Source: JADFMN01 sp964529975 (GTDB lineage: Bacteria; Armatimonadota; Fimbriimonadia; Fimbriimonadales; Fimbriimonadaceae). Taken from it: DNA of 24,926 nucleotides. How positions within the stretch are numbered: the stretch's first letter is position 1; each line of letters opens with the position of its first letter. The position numbers and the translations under genes were made by a program. Below are positions 1 through 6,084 of this stretch, piece after piece. Location: positions 1 to 24,926 of the forward strand of contig CAZGXW010000042.1 in NCBI GenBank assembly GCA_964529975.1. Direction: 5' to 3'. The notes under the pieces were generated by a model. It was not told the origin of the DNA and made no database searches. It was given only the letters and a program-made list of their open reading frames with translations.

Positions 1-2
1 CG

Positions 3-413
3 CACTACATGCACGAGGACGCGGGGTTCTGGGTCGGCGAGGTCGATGGCGAGGTGGTTGGGTGTGGCGGCGTGCTGTTCTTCCCTGCGATTCCCGGCCC
101 TGTCGGCAACATCGTCCCGCACGAGGGCGACTGGCGCTTGGGAGGCGCAGACTGCGAGGTCGTGCGCATCTATGTCCATCCTCGCGGGAGACGCAAGGGC
201 GTCGGCGGCGCGATCTGGGAGCAGGTGTTGCGCGCTTCGATCGTGCGGGGGTGCTCGCAGATGGAGATTTGGAGCGACCGGCTGCTTGTCGATGCGCACA
301 GGATGTACGAGCGATACGGTGCCGTGCGCATCGGCCAGCGCATCTGTCCCCCACCGGACCAGACTCCGGAATGGGGGATGCTGCTCGACCTGTCGAAGGT
401 CGACTTAGGCTAG
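3..413 (+). CDS. GNAT-family N-acetyltransferase, 5' end cut by window edge
   Basis: This is the C-terminal part of a GCN5-related N-acetyltransferase, an enzyme that moves an acetyl group from acetyl-CoA to an amine. The core strand reading FWVGEVDGEVVGCGG is followed by VVRIYVHPRGRRKGVG, which matches motif A (the R-x-x-G-x-G pyrophosphate loop for acetyl-CoA), and then by the C-terminal MYERYGAVRIGQR segment. The frame stays open to the left edge and the N-terminal helices of the fold are missing, so the ATG at position 9 is probably internal. The substrate cannot be told. The stop codon sits in the palindrome CTAG (410-413), which also supplies the stop of the converging ABC ATPase gene. 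Confidence 0.85.
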   Translation, partial: HYMHEDAGFWVGEVDGEVVGCGGVLFFPAIPGPVGNIVPHEGDWRLGGADCEVVRIYVHPRGRRKGVGGAIWEQVLRASIVRGCSQMEIWSDRLLVDAHRMYERYGAVRIGQRICPPPDQTPEWGMLLDLSKVDLG

Positions 414-1141
414 GCGCGAAGTGACTCGGCCCGGGCCTTCTCGACGAGTTCGCCGATGGCACCCTTTTGCTCGCGCCGGAACTCATCGGGAGTGCCCAGG
501 AAGATCACCCTTCCCTTTTCCAGAAACGCGATGCGGTCAGCAACACGGAACACGCTGGTGACGTCGTGGCTGACGACGATGCACGTCATGTTAAGACTGT
601 CCCGTGTGTGCACGATGAGCTGGTCGATCGAGTACGCAGTGACAGGATCGAGGCCGCTTGTGGGCTCATCGTAGAGGAGCACCTTGGGCTCCATCGCGAG
701 TGCTCGCGCGAGGCCGACGCGTTTGCGCATTCCGCCCGAAAGCTCGCTGGGGAGTTGCGTCTCGCAGTCCGCAAGGCCGACGTCCCTCAGTTTTGCTTTG
801 ACGAACTCCTGCTCGTCCGCGCGCTTGACCGTTTTCAAGCGTCGCACGCCGAAGAGCACGTTGTCCGCAACGTTGAGATAGTCGAAGAGCGCGGCGTATT
901 GGAACACAAGGCCCATCTTCTTGCGCGCTTGCTCAGGCTTCTTGACCACGTCGACACCATCGACAGTGATCGTTCCACGCGTCGGGACGACGAGGCCGCT
1001 AATACACTTGAGCAGCGTAGTCTTGCCTCCGCCGCTGCTGCCCATGATCGCCAGTATCTGGCCCTGAGAAACGTCAAGATCGATGTTCTGCAGGACGAGT
1101 TGGCGGCCGAAGGTGTGGTCGAGGCCGTGGACGCTCAGCAA
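410..1141 (-). CDS. MlaF/Ttg2A-like ABC transporter ATP-binding protein
   Basis: This is a single ABC ATPase domain of 243 aa. It has Walker A GSSGGGKTT, the signature LSGGMRKRVGLARA, Walker B VLLYDEPTSGLDP and the H-loop VVSHD. The signature with GMRKR and the DEPTSGLDPVTA segment resemble the MlaF/Ttg2A group, which powers phospholipid movement between inner and outer membrane with an MlaE-type permease and an MCE protein. No permease or MCE gene is in the window, and the next gene downstream converges, so it is an orphan here. The start is TTG, one base after the stop of the AAR-like gene, so it is likely the last gene of that operon and translationally coupled. The MlaF assignment is by resemblance; a general ABC ATPase is certain. 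Confidence 0.85.
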   Translation of the reverse strand: MLSVHGLDHTFGRQLVLQNIDLDVSQGQILAIMGSSGGGKTTLLKCISGLVVPTRGTITVDGVDVVKKPEQARKKMGLVFQYAALFDYLNVADNVLFGVRRLKTVKRADEQEFVKAKLRDVGLADCETQLPSELSGGMRKRVGLARALAMEPKVLLYDEPTSGLDPVTAYSIDQLIVHTRDSLNMTCIVVSHDVTSVFRVADRIAFLEKGRVIFLGTPDEFRREQKGAIGELVEKARAESLRA

Positions 1142-1142
1142 T

Positions 1143-2207
1143 TCAGACCACCGCCAGTCCCTTTCTCGCCGCTTTCACGCGATCGATGGTCTCTTGTGTG
1201 ACCGCCTTCTCGAACGATCTGAACCCTGCAAGTTTGAAACCGTGCTTGTTCGCCAGTCGCGCCATCTCTTGCACTTGGTCGACGCTGACGTCCTTGCCGA
1301 TGGTGAACGACTCCTTGCGGTCTTCAAGCGCGAGCATCATCGTCTCCGACATGCACGCGTAGGCTGTCCCTTTCGGGAATCCAAAGTCGAACCCGAAGTC
1401 GACCGGACCGGGAACCTCGACTACTCCACCCTCGATCACGAGCACGTCAGGTCGGTCTTGGGCGACGCGCACGCTCACGTCGCGCGGGCGGCTCACGTCG
1501 CAAACGACGCAGCCGCTCTTTAGGTGCTCCGGGAAGATAACGGCTGTGTCCGCGCTGGTGACTGTGACCACTACATCGGCGTCACGGAGTTTGGTGAAGT
1601 CAGTAGTGGCGAGTGTGTTGGGGAGGTCCTTTGTGACTTCTTCTGTGCGCGCATGGTCACGTCCGACGAGGACAGAGTTCGCGAACTGCGGAGCCATCAC
1701 CCTCGCGCAGGTTTTTCCGATCGAACCCGTCGCGCCGACGACGCCAAGCGTCGCTTTCGACACGTCGATGTCGAGCATCCCCGCTGCTTTGAGCGCGCCC
1801 TCGATCGCGGTCGTGACCGTGTAACTGTTCCCTGTCGTGACAGCGATCTTCGCACGGTCGTCGAGAGTCTTGCCTCCATCGCCAACGACTGCTGTGAACG
1901 CGCCGAGCCCTATGATCTCGCACCCTTCCTCTTGGGCAATGTCCGAACATTGCTCCAGGCGGTCATAGACGAACTCCAGCGGGAGTTTGTCTATCATCAT
2001 GGCCGGCGTGAGTGGAAGGCCGATGAAGATCCCTTCAGTCTTGGCGCCAGTTAGTGATTGGACTCCACGGATGTCGCTGACCTTCTCCGGGCCCTTCTTA
2101 GTCAAGAGCCGCTCAATCACGCCGTCGGGCATGAACTTCGCGATGGGGTACTTCCGCGCGATGTCGCGGGGGTGGATCGGGTGGATGACGAAGGCGAAGC
2201 GGGTCAA
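1143..2207 (-). CDS. Long-chain acyl-ACP reductase (AAR)-like NAD(P)-dependent dehydrogenase
   Basis: This 354-aa protein resembles cyanobacterial acyl-ACP reductase, which reduces fatty acyl-ACP to fatty aldehyde for alkane synthesis, and the wider COG5322-type dehydrogenases. Visible landmarks in order are LGAFTAVV (about 101-108), TTGNSYT (124-130), a Rossmann loop VGATGSIGKT with GxxGxxG at 158-164, EGGVVEVPG, and ACMSETMML with Cys285. The cyanobacterial enzyme carries its acyl-accepting cysteine in the equivalent ACFAEAML stretch, so a thioester mechanism is plausible. Residues 1-50 and the C-terminus differ from the cyanobacterial protein. The start is TTG, 5 nt after the 299-aa gene, and the MlaF-like gene follows 1 nt after the stop. 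No aldehyde-deformylating oxygenase is present here. Automatic annotation may call it shikimate dehydrogenase. The fold and family are firm; the substrate is inferred. Confidence 0.75.
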   Translation of the reverse strand: MTRFAFVIHPIHPRDIARKYPIAKFMPDGVIERLLTKKGPEKVSDIRGVQSLTGAKTEGIFIGLPLTPAMMIDKLPLEFVYDRLEQCSDIAQEEGCEIIGLGAFTAVVGDGGKTLDDRAKIAVTTGNSYTVTTAIEGALKAAGMLDIDVSKATLGVVGATGSIGKTCARVMAPQFANSVLVGRDHARTEEVTKDLPNTLATTDFTKLRDADVVVTVTSADTAVIFPEHLKSGCVVCDVSRPRDVSVRVAQDRPDVLVIEGGVVEVPGPVDFGFDFGFPKGTAYACMSETMMLALEDRKESFTIGKDVSVDQVQEMARLANKHGFKLAGFRSFEKAVTQETIDRVKAARKGLAVV

Positions 2208-2212
2208 GGCTT

Positions 2213-3112
2213 TCAGTCTACTAGTTTGATTACGTTGGGCACCCAGCCTAGGCGTCGCAAGACCTCCAAATAGTCCTGCTCGGTCATCTGCTCCGGCCGC
2301 TTGCCCGCCAGAGTGATGATGACGCCCTCCATGACGTTGGTCGCGAACGTCTCACCGCCCATGACAGGAGTCGTCGTGATCGCTTCCTTCGCTCCGGTGG
2401 TCCTAAGCCAATCGAGGTCGTCTTTGCGCAGCGTCTGTGTGATGATCGTCTTGCCCGTGAGATCGTCTGGGGCATAACGTCGAATGTAGTGCCAGTCGCC
2501 GCAGATCACCGTCGCCCAGTCGAACCACTTCTTGTGCTTCGGTGTTCTTTGTTCTTGTTTCGCGCCTGTCGGATAGAACCACTTGAACGGGAGTTTCGTG
2601 ACGATGGGGAGCAGGAGGCTCGCGATGACTTTGACCGTCTTGTACTTTTTGATCGGGAACGGGAGGCCGAGGCCGAAGAGCAGGTCGCCGTACACGACGT
2701 TCGGGCACGCCTTGTCGAGCGCCTGCGCCATGCCGTAGCGGTCCACCGCGCTGACGAGCAGCACGCGCTGCTTGGGCCAGTCGATGTGTTCGGTGAGGAC
2801 GTTGATCGTCTCTCTTTCGAGCGTGTGCTTGAGACCGCTGCCGTCTACGACGGGGGTTTGTTTGACGCCGGAGATGAGCTGGCGTATCTGTCGGAACTCG
2901 TACTTGCGATCACCGACGACGACCCATACGTCTGCGCCTCCGACTCCAAGCGCGTCCACTTTGCCGTCGAGCTCTTCAAACTTCTTTTTGAATGCTGCCA
3001 GGTCTCCATCGGTCCCGACACGACTGATCTCGAACTCCTCTCTCAGAATAGAAGTCGTGTGAGCCTTGTTGCGTTTGGACGAACCAAGCGATATCGACAC
3101 TACACGCCGCAT
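2213..3112 (-). CDS. Conserved protein of the family labelled 'quinate 5-dehydrogenase', function unknown
   Basis: A 299-aa protein with ATG start. The N-terminus MRRVVSISLGSSKR, the segment VDALGVGGADVWVV, VVDGSGLKHTLER, VLLVSAVDRYGMAQAL and a C-terminal ITTTPVMGGETFATNVMEG look like a conserved family I recall from Deinococcus-Thermus and Chloroflexi, often labelled quinate 5-dehydrogenase. I see no Rossmann GxGxxG and no known catalytic set, so that name should not be read as a function. There is one hydrophobic stretch (VKVIASLLLPIVTKLPF) but no signal peptide. It lies 5 nt upstream of the AAR-like gene, which implies joint translation and a shared pathway. A degenerate heptamer array with repeated AGGG fills its short upstream leader. 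Gene call is firm; function is unknown. Confidence 0.8.
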   Translation of the reverse strand: MRRVVSISLGSSKRNKAHTTSILREEFEISRVGTDGDLAAFKKKFEELDGKVDALGVGGADVWVVVGDRKYEFRQIRQLISGVKQTPVVDGSGLKHTLERETINVLTEHIDWPKQRVLLVSAVDRYGMAQALDKACPNVVYGDLLFGLGLPFPIKKYKTVKVIASLLLPIVTKLPFKWFYPTGAKQEQRTPKHKKWFDWATVICGDWHYIRRYAPDDLTGKTIITQTLRKDDLDWLRTTGAKEAITTTPVMGGETFATNVMEGVIITLAGKRPEQMTEQDYLEVLRRLGWVPNVIKLVD

Positions 3113-3114
3113 TA

Positions 3115-3156
3115 CCCTGAACCCTGTACCCCAGACCCTAAATCCTTGACCCTGTC
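3115..3156. repeat. Degenerate heptanucleotide tandem array (six units)
   Basis: Six consecutive 7-nt units read on the plus strand as CCCTGAA, CCCTGTA, CCCCAGA, CCCTAAA, TCCTTGA, CCCTGTC. On the coding (minus) strand they give repeated nnnAGGG. The array fills nearly the whole gap between ridA and the 299-aa gene, overlaps the ridA stop codon and ends 2 nt before the ATG of the next gene. The AGGG cores are Shine-Dalgarno-like. Confidence 0.7.
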
Positions 3157-3535
3157 AAGCCATCGCAATCGCTTCTATCTCCACGTCTGCGCCCTTCGGC
3201 AGACCCGCAACAGCGACGGTCGAACGTGCGGGCGGTTCTTTGTCGAAGTACGAGCCGTACACTTCGTTGACGGCGGCGAAGTGGTCCATCGAAGACAGGA
3301 AGATCGTGGTCTTGCACACGTGCGCGAAGGAGAGGCCCGCCGATTCGAGCACGGCCTTCATGTTTTCCATCACCTGCTTGGTCTGCGCCTTGATGTCGCC
3401 GGTGACCAGTTCGCCGCTCGGCTTGAGCGGGATCTGGCCGGACATGAAGAACGTCGTGCCGTCGGCGCGGATCGCCTGCGAATACGGGCCGATCGCCGCC
3501 GGCGCCTGGTCGGTCGTGTGTGCCTTGCGTTGCAT
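3155..3535 (-). CDS. ridA: RidA/YjgF-family reactive enamine/imine deaminase
   Basis: A 126-aa Rid-family protein. RidA hydrolyses reactive 2-aminoacrylate and related enamines and imines formed by PLP enzymes, working as a cytosolic trimer. Visible family marks are APAAIGPYSQAI near the N-terminus, FMSGQIPL, the QTKQVMENMKAVLESAG helix, and the C-terminal RSTVAVAGLPKGADVEIE with the conserved Arg that binds the carboxylate of the intermediate. I chose the ATG at 3535 over an upstream TTG at 3553 because it gives the usual family length and N-terminus (MQRKAHTTDQAP); neither start has a clear ribosome binding site. It sits between two heptamer arrays and reads toward the 299-aa and AAR-like genes. 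Confidence 0.92.
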   Translation of the reverse strand: MQRKAHTTDQAPAAIGPYSQAIRADGTTFFMSGQIPLKPSGELVTGDIKAQTKQVMENMKAVLESAGLSFAHVCKTTIFLSSMDHFAAVNEVYGSYFDKEPPARSTVAVAGLPKGADVEIEAIAMA

Positions 3536-3607
3536 CGGGCGGGAGGTTACCAAACAAGCGGGCGGCGCCTGGTGAGAGGAGCCGCCCTGGCGGGGAGGGG
3601 ATGAATC

Positions 3608-3667
3608 AAGGAGTAGGGAGTAAGGAGTAAGGACTGAACTTCCCTACTCCCTGCTCCTTACTCCCTT
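3608..3667. repeat. Imperfect inverted repeat built from heptamer units (GGAGTAR)
   Basis: The left arm (3608-3633) is GGAGTAG, GGAGTAA, GGAGTAA, GGA; the right arm (3640-3667) is the complementary CCCTACT, CCCTGCT, CCTTACT, CCCTT; a 6-nt loop (CTGAAC) separates them. The pairing is about 25 bp with a few A/G transitions and two single-base bulges. It lies just after the flgE stop on the minus strand and could form a long hairpin that ends or separates flagellar transcription from ridA. There is no U-run, so a classical intrinsic terminator is not shown. Confidence 0.65.
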
Positions 3668-3673
3668 ACATCA

Positions 3674-4927
3674 CTATCGCTTCATGTTGATGAGGTCTTG
3701 GAGCATCTCATCGACCGTCGTGACGACCTTGGTGTTGGCCTGGAAGCCACGCTGCGTGATGATGAGATCCGTGAACTCGGCACCGATGTCCACGTTCGAC
3801 TGCTCGAGGAAGCCCGAAGAGAGCGTTCCGCGACCGCCCGTGCGCGGTGCGCCGACGACCGGGATGCCCGAGTTGTCGGTGTTGCGCCAGAGGTTGCTGC
3901 CGACGCGCTCGAGGCCGTTCGCGTTCGGGAAGATCGCCATGCCGATCATGCCGAGCGGCCGCGTGAGGCCGTTCGTGTAGAGGCCGGTGATCATTCCGTC
4001 CGCGCCGATCGAGAACGCGCTGAGCGAACCGGGGGCGAAACCGTTCTGGTTGCTCGCCTGCACCTGCATTTCGGAAGCGAGTTGCGAAAGGCCGGAGAAG
4101 TCGAGGTCGATCGGGAACGCGGGGACGCCGCTCGCGGGCGGCGGAGTCACCGTGATCGCGCCAGGAGTGCCGCTCGAAAGCGTGCCGTTCGTCGGGTCGA
4201 ACACGAGCGTTCCGTTACCGGCGACGGTCGTGCCGTTCGCGCCCGTCACCGTCCAGTCCCACTCGTTGGGGGTAGCGGTCTCTGTGAGAGTGAGCGTCAG
4301 CTCGTGCTCAGTGCCGAGCGAGTCGAACACCCTCACGACCGATGAGGTCGAGGCCGTGCCCGCCGCGGCGAACACGCGCGAGTCGAGGTTGCCAGCCCAC
4401 GAGATGTCCGTGGTCGTCTGAACCGCGGTTCGTGCGCCGATCGGGATGCGGAGATAGGACGACGGCGTGATCGGAAGGTTCGTGTCGACCTGGCCAGTGG
4501 CCTGGTCGGCGGTCCAACCGAGGAGGCGCTGGCCCGTGGCGCGGTGGACGAGGTCGCCCGTCGCGTCAAGGTCGAACGCACCGTCTCGCGTGAACGAGAT
4601 GCCGGACGCGTTGGAGACCATCAAGAAGCCGCTTCCCTGGATGGCGAGGTCGGTCGGTCGGTTGGTCGAGTTGAGCGATCCCTGCTCGTTGTTGACGTCC
4701 GTGCCAGCGACCAATACGCCGAGCCCGTACTGGATCGGGTTGGTGCCGCCGAGCGAGCCGTTCGGGCGCGATGCGCCTCGAATCGTCTGCGCGATCATGT
4801 CCTGGAACGTGATTCGCGTGCTCTTATAGGCAGTGGTGTTGACGTTGGCAAGGTTGTTGCCGATGACGTTCATGCGCGTCTGTTGCGCTTTGATGCTGGC
4901 GACGCCAGCGAGCATGGCTTGAAGCAT
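3674..4927 (-). CDS. flgE: Flagellar hook protein FlgE
   Basis: A 417-aa hook subunit. The N-terminus MLQAMLAGVASIKAQQTRMN followed by NNLANVNTTAYKS is the flagellar rod/hook signature that forms the D0 coiled coil; DLAIQGSGFLMV and GISFTRDGAFDLDATGDL are typical FlgE/F/G core strands; the C-terminus has EQSNVDIGAEFTDLIITQRGFQANTKVVTT ending in DLINMKR. The middle 190-280 is the Thr/Ser/Gly-rich exposed hook domain. The length and position next to flgD and fliK favour FlgE over FlgF/FlgG. The ATG is preceded by GAGGAAG on the minus strand about 10 nt away. A 134-nt gap separates it from the upstream TIGR02530-type gene and contains the motif GGCACTTCTG also found upstream of fliK. Confidence 0.95.
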   Translation of the reverse strand: MLQAMLAGVASIKAQQTRMNVIGNNLANVNTTAYKSTRITFQDMIAQTIRGASRPNGSLGGTNPIQYGLGVLVAGTDVNNEQGSLNSTNRPTDLAIQGSGFLMVSNASGISFTRDGAFDLDATGDLVHRATGQRLLGWTADQATGQVDTNLPITPSSYLRIPIGARTAVQTTTDISWAGNLDSRVFAAAGTASTSSVVRVFDSLGTEHELTLTLTETATPNEWDWTVTGANGTTVAGNGTLVFDPTNGTLSSGTPGAITVTPPPASGVPAFPIDLDFSGLSQLASEMQVQASNQNGFAPGSLSAFSIGADGMITGLYTNGLTRPLGMIGMAIFPNANGLERVGSNLWRNTDNSGIPVVGAPRTGGRGTLSSGFLEQSNVDIGAEFTDLIITQRGFQANTKVVTTVDEMLQDLINMKR

Positions 4928-5061
4928 TTGTCTTTTTCTTCCTCAGTGTTCTTTGTTGTCTGGGGAAGGCCGGCTCGGCACTTCTGGCCTCGCCTGGGCT
5001 CCCGCGCCATTGGCACGGGTCCACCTTTGTTCGCCTTCCTCGTTGTCTAAGTCGTTTACGG

Positions 5062-5430
5062 TCACACGATGACCGCGCTGTCGATGTTCGTGAAAACGTT
5101 CTCCTTGAGTTGTGACTGCTCGACCGCCGTGATGACGGTGCGGTTCTTGACGCTGACGATCAGGGCGACGTCGTCGACCATCACGAGCGACTCCTTCGCG
5201 CCTTTCTGTGCGGCCCTCTCCACGCCTTGCATCACCCGCTCCCACGCTTGCGCGTCGAGTTGGATGTCGCGGCTCTCCAGTCGCGTCTGAGCGTGGCCGC
5301 TGATCTTCAGGCGATCGTTGAGGATCGCGGTAAAGTCCGTGCGGCCTCCCTGCTGCGGCTGCGCCGTGGGCTGGTTGACCCGCGACTGGAGCAGTTGCTG
5401 GACGACGTTGTTCTGGATCGGGCTCGCCAT
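5062..5430 (-). CDS. TIGR02530-type flagellar operon protein
   Basis: A 122-aa small protein that matches the uncharacterised 'flagellar operon protein' family found between flgD and flgE in many Firmicutes and others. The diagnostic stretch is FTAILNDRLKISGHAQTRLE, with SGHAxxRL, then WERVMQGVERAAQKGAKESLVM and a C-terminal NRTVITAVEQSQLKENVFTNIDSAVIV. It has no signal peptide or membrane segment. Its ATG directly abuts the flgD stop (TAA then ATG), so it is translationally coupled to FlgD. The biochemical role is unknown; position suggests a hook assembly function. Confidence 0.85.
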   Translation of the reverse strand: MASPIQNNVVQQLLQSRVNQPTAQPQQGGRTDFTAILNDRLKISGHAQTRLESRDIQLDAQAWERVMQGVERAAQKGAKESLVMVDDVALIVSVKNRTVITAVEQSQLKENVFTNIDSAVIV

Positions 5431-6075
5431 TTACTTCACCTCTGCGATGGCGGCCAACATGACGAACTTGAGATCGCCGCTGGCCGTGCGGATGCCGACG
5501 ATGTTCGGCGCGTTGGCGAAGGAGATCTTCTCGACCTTGCCTTCCAGGAAGTCGTCGTCAGGGTTGTTGGGGTCTTCGTCGACGTTCACCGCCTTGACGT
5601 CCTTGCCGATGAGCGAGACCGCCTGCGAAGCGTCGATCGACCCCTGCAGGTTGTTCTCGTATTGCACCGATTGGATCGCGCCGAGGCCGATCTCGACGTT
5701 GCCACCGTTCGACTCTCGCACGACGAGCATCTGCTCTCCGTTCTTGACCACGACGCCGGTAACGACGCCGTAGACGAGCGGATCCTCGAACGTGCCGCCG
5801 CTGGTCGTCGGTCGGACCGCTGTGACGGTCTTACCGATGAAGCCTGTCGCCTGCGCCATGTCCGATGACGTCTGCAAGTTGTCGAGCCCCTCGACCTGAC
5901 CGAGTTGCGCCATCTGCGCAAAGAAGTCGCGGTCGTTCATGGGCTCCAGCGGGTTCTGGTTGACCAACTGCACGACGAGGAGGCGCATGAACGTCTCCAT
6001 GTCGAGGTCGTCCTTTTTCTTCGCTGGCGTGACGCCGAAATACTCGGAGCCGTCTACTGGTGTGACTGCGTTCAT
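5431..6075 (-). CDS. flgD: Flagellar hook capping protein FlgD
   Basis: A 214-aa scaffold protein that caps the growing hook and helps FlgE polymerise. The N-terminal conserved region is clear: METFMRLLVVQLVNQNPLEP followed by NDRDFFAQMAQLGQVEGLDNL. The rest holds a Tudor/Ig-like half (GFIGKTVTAV, VTGVVVKNGEQMLVV) and then a second short domain (SLIGKDVKAVNVDEDPNN, VEKISFANAPNIVGIRTA) that reads like a repeat of the first. The ATG follows AGGAGA at a 7-nt spacing on the minus strand and lies 9 nt after fliK. Confidence 0.95.
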   Translation of the reverse strand: MNAVTPVDGSEYFGVTPAKKKDDLDMETFMRLLVVQLVNQNPLEPMNDRDFFAQMAQLGQVEGLDNLQTSSDMAQATGFIGKTVTAVRPTTSGGTFEDPLVYGVVTGVVVKNGEQMLVVRESNGGNVEIGLGAIQSVQYENNLQGSIDASQAVSLIGKDVKAVNVDEDPNNPDDDFLEGKVEKISFANAPNIVGIRTASGDLKFVMLAAIAEVK

Positions 6076-6084
6076 ATCATTCTC

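Noticed and set aside
467..1201. Long plus-strand open frame opposite the ABC ATPase
   Set aside because: It mirrors the minus-strand gene, whose Walker and signature motifs are intact; the plus translation has no recognisable family.
3115..3156. Telomere-like sequence (CCCTAAA)
   Set aside because: Only one of six units has that form; the window is ordinary coding chromosome, so the match is incidental.
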